A stretch of DNA of 25,925 nucleotides, taken from positions 1 through 25,925 of the forward strand of contig JAILHZ010000056.1 in NCBI GenBank assembly GCA_024695545.1, written 5' to 3'. Source of the DNA: Clostridiales bacterium (GTDB taxonomy: Bacteria > Bacillota_A > Clostridia > Saccharofermentanales > Saccharofermentanaceae). The notes beneath the pieces are model-generated. The model had not been told where the DNA came from, did not search any database, and saw nothing but the letters and a program-made list of their open reading frames with translations. Positions 1 through 6,961 of the stretch are shown piece by piece (positions within the stretch are counted from its first letter, which is position 1; each line of letters begins with the position of its first letter). A program made the translations under genes and the position numbers.

Positions 1-94
1 CCGCGCGCACACGAAGCATCCCCAGAGGCGCGAGAATAAACATCAGCGCGATGAGTATACTCAGTAAACTTCTTCTCCTCGTTGTCTTTTCCAT
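1..94 (-). CDS. Exported protein, N-terminal fragment only
   Basis: An ATG at 92-94 opens a frame that runs off the left edge of the window, giving about 31 residues. It starts MEKTTRRRSLLSILIALM, that is a basic stretch (TRRR) followed by a hydrophobic core and then a Pro/Gly-containing segment, the shape of a signal peptide or first membrane anchor. It begins 5 bases after the stop of the DHQase-chorismate mutase gene, so it is probably the next gene of the same operon. A purine-rich GGGGATG lies upstream. Too little is present to assign a family. The call rests on the signal-like N-terminus and tight spacing; a chance frame is possible. Confidence 0.55.
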   Translation of the reverse strand, partial: MEKTTRRRSLLSILIALMFILAPLGMLRVRA

Positions 95-99
95 CGATC

Positions 100-843
100 T
101 TACATCCCCTTGTTGATCTCTTGCTGTCTTGCGCGGGAAAGCCGCAGGATCTCCTGCATCAGTGCTTTTGCCGCATCACTATATTGTTCTTCTACTGATT
201 GTCCGACACGCTCCAGGATCTCCGCTTCACGGGAAGGGATCTGCGTCGGCATACCCTTCAGCGCCTTGATCATCGCGATACGGTCGACATGCTTCATTCT
301 CCGCTCGAAAAGCACAAACAGCTCTTTGTCGATCTCGTTGAGCGCCGCTCTCTCCTCAAAGAGCGGATCGGTATCGGCGGTGAGTGCTTCTGCCACGTCG
401 GAATCGATGGCGATGTACTTCTCCACAAGTTTTTCCATCGCGACCAGATAACCCTTCACGCCCATGCCGCAGACCTGCTCAACGCAGACGGCTTCGATGA
501 CGGAAGTGTTTCTGAAAGATTCTCTGTTATGGATATCGGAAAGGTGAACTTCGATGACCGGGATCTTGATCAGCTCGATCGCGTCACGAAGTGCGATGCT
601 GTAGTGGGTGTATGCACCGGCGTTTAAAACGATACCGTCGATCACGCCCATGGAATTATGGAGCTTCTTGATCAGTGCGGACTCGGATTCTGACTGGAAG
701 CACTTGACCTTCACGCCCAGTTCGATGCCCTTATTGATGCAGGCATTCTCCAGGTCCTGGAGAGTACCGGAACCATAGTGTTTCGGGTCTCTCCTTCCCA
801 GCTGGGAAAGGTTCGGGCCGTTCATGATCAGAATCGTCTTCAT
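100..843 (-). CDS. aroQ: Type II 3-dehydroquinate dehydratase fused to chorismate mutase
   Basis: This 247-residue protein has two enzyme domains. Residues 1-148 are a type II 3-dehydroquinate dehydratase (shikimate step 3): NGPNLSQLG at 8-16, catalytic Arg18 and Tyr23 in GRRDPKHYG, Asn74 in LNAGAYTH, His100 in EVH and Arg111 in ESFR. Residues 159-247 form an all-helical AroQ-class chorismate mutase (chorismate to prephenate): Arg165, Arg181/Arg182 in FERRM, Lys193, and Arg205-Glu206 in SRE match the usual active-site pattern. The ATG at 843 is chosen because MKTILIMNGPNL is the normal start of the family; an upstream in-frame ATG at 930 only adds a sequence antisense to aroC. It overlaps aroC by ATGA, implying translational coupling. 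DHQase is usually a separate protein of about 145 residues, so the fusion is the notable point. Confidence 0.93.
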   Translation of the reverse strand: MKTILIMNGPNLSQLGRRDPKHYGSGTLQDLENACINKGIELGVKVKCFQSESESALIKKLHNSMGVIDGIVLNAGAYTHYSIALRDAIELIKIPVIEVHLSDIHNRESFRNTSVIEAVCVEQVCGMGVKGYLVAMEKLVEKYIAIDSDVAEALTADTDPLFEERAALNEIDKELFVLFERRMKHVDRIAMIKALKGMPTQIPSREAEILERVGQSVEEQYSDAAKALMQEILRLSRARQQEINKGM

Positions 844-1925
844 GCTTGTTCTCCTTTTGCCATATACGCATCGAGAAGCGCCAGCGCGAGGCATCCTTCC
901 GCAACCGGAAGAGCTCTCGGGACAATGCATGCATCGTGGCGCCCCTTGATTTCAATCTTTACATTTTCCTTAGCATCCAGGTCCACGGTATCCTGTTCCA
1001 TACCGATGGACGGGGTCGGCTTAAATGCGACCTGTGCGAGGACCGGCATGCCGTTGCTGATGCCGCCCTCAAATCCGCCGCCATGGTTTGTGGTCATGCG
1101 GAGCTTACCCTCTTTGAACAGCAGATGGTCGTTGTTCTGGGATCCCCGACGGGTCGCGACATCAAAGCCGGATCCGAAGGATACGCCCTTTACGGCAGGA
1201 ACGCCGAACATCAGCTGGGCAAAACTGCTCTCGACGGTGTCCCACATCGGGGATCCGATTCCGCCCGGAAAGCCTGTCGCCATTACCTCTACTATACCAC
1301 CGACAGAGTCATTCTCCAACCTTGCCGCCTCGATCTCCGCGCTCATGCGGGAAGCGATCGAAGGGTTCTCCTGCGGGAATTTTCCCTCGGTAGGGATCAC
1401 CGGCATCTCTCCCTCTTCCCAGCTCTGTGCATTGACCTTGCCGATGCGGATGATGTGGCCGTATACTTCCACGCCGCACTTACTCTTCAGGATCTGCTTG
1501 GCGATCGCGCCCGCAAAAAGCACAGGCGCAGTGAGTCTTCCGGAGAAATGTCCGCCGCCTCTGGGGTCGTTATTCATCTTATAGCGCAGTCTCGCGGTGT
1601 AGTCTGCGTGTCCCGGTCTCGGGGTGACGGTGAATCCGTCGTAGTCCGAAGAATGGGTATTCGTATTCAGGATCTCCATCGCCAGAGGAGTTCCCGTAGT
1701 CTTTCCGTTATAGATGCCGGAGAGGATCGTCGGAAGATCTGCTTCCTTACGGGGCGTGGAACCTGCCTGGGATCCGCCCGGTGCTCTTCTCTGCATCTCT
1801 TTTACGATGCGGGATTCGTCGATCGGAATGCCCGCCGGGAGGCCGTCGATCACGACGCCGATCGCCGGTCCGTGCGACTCTCCAAAAACACTTATCCTGA
1901 TGCGGTTACCCCACGTTGATCCCAT
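840..1925 (-). CDS. aroC: Chorismate synthase
   Basis: 361 residues, the normal length for chorismate synthase, which converts 5-enolpyruvylshikimate-3-phosphate to chorismate using reduced FMN (step 7). The N-terminus carries the family signature GNRIRISVFGESHGPAIG, with the catalytic His in GESHG. Other conserved blocks are RRAPGGS, RPGHADY, DPRGGGHFSGR (with the second catalytic His region) and RHDACIVPRALPVAE near the C-terminus. The start overlaps the end of aroA by 20 bases, with a GGGAGG ribosome site inside aroA; the stop overlaps the next gene by ATGA. All this fits a coupled operon. No part of the protein appears missing. Confidence 0.97.
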   Translation of the reverse strand: MGSTWGNRIRISVFGESHGPAIGVVIDGLPAGIPIDESRIVKEMQRRAPGGSQAGSTPRKEADLPTILSGIYNGKTTGTPLAMEILNTNTHSSDYDGFTVTPRPGHADYTARLRYKMNNDPRGGGHFSGRLTAPVLFAGAIAKQILKSKCGVEVYGHIIRIGKVNAQSWEEGEMPVIPTEGKFPQENPSIASRMSAEIEAARLENDSVGGIVEVMATGFPGGIGSPMWDTVESSFAQLMFGVPAVKGVSFGSGFDVATRRGSQNNDHLLFKEGKLRMTTNHGGGFEGGISNGMPVLAQVAFKPTPSIGMEQDTVDLDAKENVKIEIKGRHDACIVPRALPVAEGCLALALLDAYMAKGEQA

Positions 1926-3219
1926 AGACCGATCCTCCCAAATTCAAATAGTCCTCAAAAAATGCCGGATAGGATTTCTCGACCGCGACCGGGTCCTTGA
2001 TCCACACCGTATCTTCGGCGGCAATGGCCGCGACCGCTGATGCCATCACGAGACGATGGTCCTTACAGCTGTCGATCGTTCCGCCCGAAAAGCACTTGCC
2101 GTCGCTGACAGCAGCGCTTCTTCCTTCAATCTCTAATCCGTCTTCCGTAATCGTATTTCTGATGCCGAGCCCGGTGAGCATCGCCGCAGTCGACGCGATA
2201 CGGTCGGACTCCTTAATGCGTAATCTCTCGGCATGCACGATCTTCGTTACGCAGTTGGTGGCTGCAGCAGCGATCGCAAATACCGGCACAAGATCCGGCA
2301 CATCGCGGGCATCCATCTCAAAGACGGTCTTCTTTCCTTCTACATCGCTCTTCTTTCCGGCTTCAGAAAGTCCGGCGAGAAGATCCACGATTGCACGGTC
2401 ACCCTGCGCAGTCGACTTCGGAAGATTCTTCAGATTAATATCGGAGCCGAGGTAGTCTGCCACCAGCCAGAATGCTGCCTGGGAATAGTCGGCCTCCACC
2501 TCGAAAGGTTCGTTACGGTTCGGCTTAACTGCACCGCTGAGTGCGTAGCCGTTTTTGTCCTCTTCTACTTCCACGCCAAAAGCACGCATGACCTCGCATG
2601 TCATGTCGACGTAAGGACGGGATTCTAGTTCGGTCGTAAGTGTCAGGCGGGATGCCCCGTCAGATACGGACAGCGCCATCAGAAGTCCGGAGATATACTG
2701 CGAGCTGACGTTTCCGGGAAGCGAATACTCACCAGCCTGCATCTTTCCCTTGATCAGGAGCGGCAGTGAAAGGCCTGTCTCATCGAGGTAGATCATGTCG
2801 GCACCGGAGCCGGCAAACACACCTTCGTATTCTTTGACCGGACGCTGCGGAAGTCTTCCGGATCCCCCAAACTTCGTCGGGATACCGAGTACCGCCGCAA
2901 GCGGAATCAGAAAACGGAGTGTCGATCCGGATTCCTTGCAGTCGATCTCGATCGGATCCTCGTCAGAGATGCCGTGATCAAGTGCCTCGCCCATCTTAAT
3001 CAGGGCGCGCTTCGTTGCCTTGATGTCATCGGAGACATGTGTCTCATCGATCTTCGCCAGTTCGATATCCCCGCTTAAGAATGCGAGGATCAGTGCTCTG
3101 TGCGCCGCACTTTTCGACTGTGGCACAAAGACATCGCCCGAAAGATTTTGCGGGGCGATGCCAAGTATTCCGGAAGCATAGAGTTCCGTAAGTTTTTCCT
3201 TTACCAGTTCTTTTTCCAA
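1906..3219 (-). CDS. aroA: 3-phosphoshikimate 1-carboxyvinyltransferase (EPSP synthase)
   Basis: 437 residues, close to the family norm. The enzyme transfers enolpyruvate from PEP to shikimate-3-phosphate (step 6). Visible blocks are the substrate loop SKSAAHRALI, the ESGSTLRFLIPL motif, SRPYVDMT, the KESDRI motif with catalytic acidic and Arg residues, DHRLVMA, and the terminal VEKSYPAFFEDYLNLGG. The start codon is TTG at 3217-3219 with AAGGAG five bases upstream; no ATG lies between it and the first conserved block, so the N-terminus of about 35 residues before SKS is somewhat long and the start is the least certain part. It follows aroB by 57 bases containing a hairpin. Confidence 0.94.
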   Translation of the reverse strand: MEKELVKEKLTELYASGILGIAPQNLSGDVFVPQSKSAAHRALILAFLSGDIELAKIDETHVSDDIKATKRALIKMGEALDHGISDEDPIEIDCKESGSTLRFLIPLAAVLGIPTKFGGSGRLPQRPVKEYEGVFAGSGADMIYLDETGLSLPLLIKGKMQAGEYSLPGNVSSQYISGLLMALSVSDGASRLTLTTELESRPYVDMTCEVMRAFGVEVEEDKNGYALSGAVKPNRNEPFEVEADYSQAAFWLVADYLGSDINLKNLPKSTAQGDRAIVDLLAGLSEAGKKSDVEGKKTVFEMDARDVPDLVPVFAIAAAATNCVTKIVHAERLRIKESDRIASTAAMLTGLGIRNTITEDGLEIEGRSAAVSDGKCFSGGTIDSCKDHRLVMASAVAAIAAEDTVWIKDPVAVEKSYPAFFEDYLNLGGSVYGINVG

Positions 3220-3233
3220 AGTTTCTCCTTAAT

Positions 3234-3271
3234 TACCGGCCGTCCTGTTCCCCCTCAAGTTGCGGCCGGTA
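3234..3271 (-). repeat. Intergenic stem-loop between aroB and aroA
   Basis: TACCGGCCG at 3234-3242 pairs perfectly with CGGCCGGTA at 3263-3271, a GC-rich 9-bp stem with a 20-base loop. On the transcribed strand it begins 6 bases after the aroB stop and is followed by AATTAAGGAG, the aroA ribosome site, not a U-run. It therefore looks like an RNA-stability or processing element within the operon rather than a full terminator. That role is inferred. Confidence 0.6.
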
Positions 3272-3276
3272 TCCTA

Positions 3277-4317
3277 TTACAGCAGGTCGTGAAGTTCCTG
3301 CTCGGACAGCGGACGGGTCTTACTCTCGCCGATGTCGTTGATCATGACGTAGTAGACCTTGCCGTTGAGCTTCTTCTTATCGCTGAGCATCGTCTTATAG
3401 AGATCCTCGACCGGAAGATCCGTCGATGTCGGCAGGTGCCATTTCTCGAGAACAGAGAGGATTCTCTCCTTGATGCCCTCCGGTGTCTCGCCTAATTTCA
3501 CACCGAGTTCGACCGCCTTGACCATACCGATCGCGACTGCCTCGCCATGTGTATATCTTGTATAACCGGAGACCTTCTCGATGGCGTGGCCCCATGTGTG
3601 GCCGAAGTTGAGAAGCATTCTCTCGCCTGTATCGTACTCGTCGTTCTGAACGACCGTGGTCTTGATCTTTACGCAGCGCTGGATCATCCACTCCATGTCC
3701 GCCTGTCCCTTCTCGATCGCCTCGAAAAGCATCGCGTCGCGGATACATCCATACTTGATGACTTCCGCCATGCCCTCAGCCATGCGGGCTCTGGACAGAG
3801 ACTTCAGAAGGCCCGGATCAATGACGACGGCCTTCGGCTGGTAAAAAGCGCCGACACAGTTCTTGCCGAACGGCATATCGATTCCGGTCTTGCCACCGAT
3901 GGAAGAGTCTACCTGCGCAAGAAGCGTGGTCGGTACCTGGATGAGGTTACATCCGCGCATATAGGTCGCAGCTGCAAATCCGGCAAGATCGCCGACGACA
4001 CCGCCGCCAAGCGCGATCACGAGATCCGTTCTCGCCATGCCGAAACCGTTCATCGCTGTATAGATCTCAAAGAGATTCTTCTCGCACTTGCTTGCTTCGC
4101 CATTCGGAATCGTATAGGAAGCGACCTCAAATCCGGCAGCCTCCAGTGATTTTTTCGCAGCGGCAAAATACAGACCCTCAACGATATCGTCTGTGACGAC
4201 GAAGGCCTTTCTGCTTCGAACTGTCTTTCCCGCAACTTCACCGAGCTGGGCAAGTGCGCCTGTTCTGATCAGGATCGGGTATTTCCCGTGATTGGTGTTG
4301 GCCATAATTTCCGGCAT
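3277..4317 (-). CDS. aroB: 3-dehydroquinate synthase
   Basis: 346 residues, typical of AroB, the NAD- and metal-dependent cyclase that turns DAHP into 3-dehydroquinate (step 2). The NAD-binding glycine motif ALGGGVVGDLAGFAAA is present, followed by RGCNLIQVPTTLLAQVDSSIGGKTGID, which is nearly invariant in the family. Metal ligands are expected at the Glu in MAEVIKYG, the His in NFGHTWGHAIE and the His in THGEAVAIGM; all are there. The ATG at 4317 has AGGAGG nine bases upstream. It lies 93 bases after the aroE-aroK fusion gene, a gap that holds a small hairpin. Confidence 0.97.
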   Translation of the reverse strand: MPEIMANTNHGKYPILIRTGALAQLGEVAGKTVRSRKAFVVTDDIVEGLYFAAAKKSLEAAGFEVASYTIPNGEASKCEKNLFEIYTAMNGFGMARTDLVIALGGGVVGDLAGFAAATYMRGCNLIQVPTTLLAQVDSSIGGKTGIDMPFGKNCVGAFYQPKAVVIDPGLLKSLSRARMAEGMAEVIKYGCIRDAMLFEAIEKGQADMEWMIQRCVKIKTTVVQNDEYDTGERMLLNFGHTWGHAIEKVSGYTRYTHGEAVAIGMVKAVELGVKLGETPEGIKERILSVLEKWHLPTSTDLPVEDLYKTMLSDKKKLNGKVYYVMINDIGESKTRPLSEQELHDLL

Positions 4318-4336
4318 ATTGTTATCCTCCTGTTTC

Positions 4337-4356
4337 CCGGCCTTTGGGAAAGCCGG
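4337..4356 (-). repeat. Small hairpin between aroE-aroK and aroB
   Basis: CCGGC at 4337-4341 pairs with GCCGG at 4352-4356, and TTT pairs with AAA inside, with one bulged base and a GGG loop. It sits about 20 bases before the aroB start on the transcribed strand. There is no U-run after it, so termination is unlikely. It may be a processing element, or chance. Confidence 0.35.
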
Positions 4357-4410
4357 TTTCTCATATTTGCTGCGCCTTAAGAAGCGCCTGATTTCTACTT
4401 TTCTATTTTA

Positions 4411-5742
4411 TCACGGCAGGAGCAGTTTCTTCACCCTGTCGAACACTTCCTCTTTCTCTCCCACAGCGGAAACGGCCACATCGGATCCTGCGAGGTAGGA
4501 TGCTTCCCGGCTCTCGAGTCTTGCGCACATATTTTTGTACGCCGTGTCCTTGTCTGCCGCCTGAAGAAGCGGACGGGTGGTATCGTCCTTGACGCGCTCC
4601 CAGATCGTATCGGCATCGGCCTGAAGATAGATGACCAGCGCCTTGCTCTCTCCGAGGAGTTTCCGGTTCTCTTCCTGTGTCAGTACACCGCCGCCCAGGG
4701 AGATCACTTCGGATCCCGGAGCTTCGAGCACGGCCTTCAGAACATCATGCTCCATTCTTCGGAATGTCTCTTCGCCGTCCTTGCTGAAGATCTCCGAGAT
4801 CGGGCATCCCGCAATTCTTTCGATCCTCTCGTCGAGGTCGACGAACGGGATCATCATGTCGTCGGCGATCCTTCTTCCGATGCTGGTCTTTCCGGCTCCC
4901 ATGAAGCCTGTAAAGACGACCTTGATCGGGTTCTTCTCCCAGAGTTTCTTTCGGACATCCGGCAGGATCTCCGCGAGTCTCTCGTCATCGAAGTGCGCAT
5001 CCGGTGCCCAGATCTTCTCCGCGGCAATCGCCTGGTTAAGAAGCATCTTCAGGCCCGATACAGCAGTTCCGCCGTTGGCTCTTACCTGCATGCAGGACTT
5101 CGTCGGGCACGGGTTATAGATCGTATCGAAGAACGTGCCGTCCTTCTTTAATGCGGAAAGATGCGGCGCGACGTCGTGAACATTCGGCCACATGCCGCAT
5201 GGCGTTCCGTTTAATACCGTGTCAAAAGCACTCTCCTCCGGACTTTCTACTGCACTTACTTTCTCGTATCCTTTTTCCTTGCACTCGGTCACAAGAGCAA
5301 GTGCTTTTTCAGAGGAACGGGCCCAGATCGAAAGTTCCGCACCTGCTTTCAGCGCTTCGATGGCCATCATTCGGGCGACACCGCCGGCGCCTAAAAGAAG
5401 CACTTTCTTATCTTTCATCGGAATATTGCAGGACAAAAAACCGTCCACATCCGTGTTATAGCCGACCTTACCGCAGACGGTATTCGCCGCACCGTATTCT
5501 TTAACCATCGGGGCAACATCGTCGAGGAACGGAAGGATACCGACCTTATGCGGGATCGTTACGTTGAATCCCGTGAGATCGCGCATCAGAATCGGAGCAT
5601 ACTTCGGAAGCTCCTCCGGAGTGATCTCGTAAAGTTCGTACTTACCGTAGATCCCGCTGGCCTCCATGATTCGTTCATGAATATACGGCGACATCGAGTG
5701 TCCGAGAGGACATCCGATCAGACCCGCTTTAATCGCAGACAT
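4411..5742 (-). CDS. aroE-aroK: Bifunctional shikimate dehydrogenase - shikimate kinase
   Basis: 443 residues covering two consecutive steps. Residues 1-265 are shikimate dehydrogenase (step 4): the shikimate-binding SMSP, Asn60 and catalytic Lys66 in NVTIPHK, Asp98 in YNTDVDG, the NADP-binding GAGGVAR at 118-124 and NGTPCGM. Residues 273-443 are shikimate kinase (step 5): Walker A GFMGAGKT at 279-286, DLDE at 302-305, the shikimate-binding Arg in FRRME at 327-331, GGG at 350-352 and a lid Arg in TRPLL. Both active sites look intact, so both activities are expected. The ATG overlaps the end of tyrA by 14 bases and has AAGGAGG upstream. A frameshift-free single frame across the junction shows a true fusion. 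Confidence 0.95.
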   Translation of the reverse strand: MSAIKAGLIGCPLGHSMSPYIHERIMEASGIYGKYELYEITPEELPKYAPILMRDLTGFNVTIPHKVGILPFLDDVAPMVKEYGAANTVCGKVGYNTDVDGFLSCNIPMKDKKVLLLGAGGVARMMAIEALKAGAELSIWARSSEKALALVTECKEKGYEKVSAVESPEESAFDTVLNGTPCGMWPNVHDVAPHLSALKKDGTFFDTIYNPCPTKSCMQVRANGGTAVSGLKMLLNQAIAAEKIWAPDAHFDDERLAEILPDVRKKLWEKNPIKVVFTGFMGAGKTSIGRRIADDMMIPFVDLDERIERIAGCPISEIFSKDGEETFRRMEHDVLKAVLEAPGSEVISLGGGVLTQEENRKLLGESKALVIYLQADADTIWERVKDDTTRPLLQAADKDTAYKNMCARLESREASYLAGSDVAVSAVGEKEEVFDRVKKLLLP

Positions 5743-6823
5743 AGCCGGCCTCCTTCAGAAGCGCATAGGCCTCGACCGCTTCCTTCGTCGTACCGAGAAG
5801 GAGCGAGACCTGACCGCCTTCATATGTTCTGAAGTTTCGGATGTTGATGTTTCGGATGTTGATATTGCCCTTACCGAGGATCGCGGTGATGCGTGCGAGC
5901 TCACCCGGCTTATCCTCTACATGGACATTCAGTGTGGCAGAAGCTTCGAGTGCGCCACGAAGATTGATATCCAGATGATCTCTGTAGAGCGCGCCCTGGG
6001 CGAAGAGCTTCTCGAGTTCAGAAGAATCGCCTTTCTCAAGCGCTTCTTTCCAGAGAGTCACCGTAGCGATATAGTCATCGAGGAGCGGAAGGAGAGCCTC
6101 CTTCGAGTTCTCTGTAATGCCTGCCCAGAGCTTGGCATTGGACGAAGCAATTCTTGTGATGTCACGGAAACCGCCGGCGGCCATACGGGAGAGCGCACCG
6201 TCATCACGGTTTGCCATCAGCAGCGACAGGCTGCTGGCCACGATGTGCGGAAGATGAGATACCGCCGCGACACGTTCGTCGTGTTCTTTCGCGGTCATAC
6301 GCATCGGGATCGCACCGATCGCCCGGATGAGTTCTTCAAATTTCTGAAGTGTATTCGCAGTTACTTCCGAGTATTCCGGAAGACAGATCACATAAAGTGC
6401 ATTTTCAAAAAGGGAGCCGTTACTGCATGCATATCCGTAACGCTCAGATCCGGCCATCGGATGACCGCCGACAAAGTTCGGAAGTTTGATTGCATCAACG
6501 ACCGGCTGCTTGACCGAGCCGACATCGGTGATCATGCCGATATCAAGTCTGGCAAGATCATCCTGCATATTCTTGATCACGTCGACCGGAGCGCAGAGAA
6601 TGACGATATCACAGCCTGAAAGGATGCTGAGATCATTCACGGAAGATGCCGTGATCACGCCCTCATCTTCTGCCATCTTCAGGGATGGTTCGTCCTTATC
6701 CACGGCAACGATTTCCCTGATGTCCGTTCTGGTGTGGATCGCCTTGGCCAGAGAGCCTCCGATCAGACCCAGTCCGACGATGCCGATTTTATTTATTCCC
6801 AAGGGTTTTACCTCTTGTGTCAT
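5729..6823 (-). CDS. tyrA: Prephenate dehydrogenase with C-terminal ACT domain
   Basis: 364 residues. The N-terminal Rossmann motif GIVGLGLIGGSLAKAI binds NAD; GHPMAGSERYGY and AVSHLPHIVASSL (catalytic His) are characteristic of TyrA, which oxidatively decarboxylates prephenate to 4-hydroxyphenylpyruvate for tyrosine. Residues 296-364 form an ACT domain (VEDKPGELARITAILGKGNI), the usual site of amino-acid feedback control, probably by tyrosine. It is the first gene of the aro operon: an extended -10 promoter lies about 35 bases upstream, and the stop overlaps the aroE-aroK fusion. The ATG at 6823 has only a modest CAGGT-type ribosome site. Confidence 0.95.
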   Translation of the reverse strand: MTQEVKPLGINKIGIVGLGLIGGSLAKAIHTRTDIREIVAVDKDEPSLKMAEDEGVITASSVNDLSILSGCDIVILCAPVDVIKNMQDDLARLDIGMITDVGSVKQPVVDAIKLPNFVGGHPMAGSERYGYACSNGSLFENALYVICLPEYSEVTANTLQKFEELIRAIGAIPMRMTAKEHDERVAAVSHLPHIVASSLSLLMANRDDGALSRMAAGGFRDITRIASSNAKLWAGITENSKEALLPLLDDYIATVTLWKEALEKGDSSELEKLFAQGALYRDHLDINLRGALEASATLNVHVEDKPGELARITAILGKGNINIRNINIRNFRTYEGGQVSLLLGTTKEAVEAYALLKEAGYVCD

Positions 6824-6856
6824 TCGTGTTTTACCTGCCCATTTTGAAGTAGGTTC

Positions 6857-6865
6857 ATTATAGCA
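6857..6865 (-). promoter_or_regulatory. Extended -10 promoter of the aro operon
   Basis: On the minus strand TGCTATAAT occurs at 6865-6857: a perfect TATAAT (6857-6862) with the TG extension. The -35 region at 17-18 bases spacing is not TTGACA-like, which is common for extended -10 promoters. The tyrA ATG is 33 bases past the -10. The leader is too short for a T-box or tryptophan-type attenuator, so control probably acts on initiation or through the TyrA ACT domain. Confidence 0.65.
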
Positions 6866-6925
6866 CGAAGCCGCCCCCTCGCCTACTTATAAGCGCAGGA
6901 GCGGCAACGTTTCAGTGCTTTTCGA

Positions 6926-6943
6926 TAACAATACTGATTGTTA
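6926..6943 (-). repeat. AT-rich hairpin downstream of the lipoprotein gene
   Basis: TAACAAT at 6926-6932 pairs perfectly with ATTGTTA at 6937-6943 around a 4-base loop, 18 bases after the lipoprotein stop on the minus strand. No U-run follows; instead the next bases are TCG and then one copy of the dispersed AAAAGCACT motif at 6914-6922. It may protect the 3' end of the transcript. A terminator role is weakly supported. Confidence 0.35.
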
Positions 6944-6961
6944 GCGGTTATCTATCAGACA

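Noticed and set aside
844..930. Upstream ATG at 930 as the start of the DHQase-chorismate mutase gene
   Set aside because: The added 29 residues lie inside aroC in another frame, and the family normally starts at the ATG at 843.
6824..6961. Search for a T-box or other amino-acid riboswitch before the aro operon
   Set aside because: The leader from the extended -10 promoter to the tyrA ATG is only about 30 bases, too short for a T-box.
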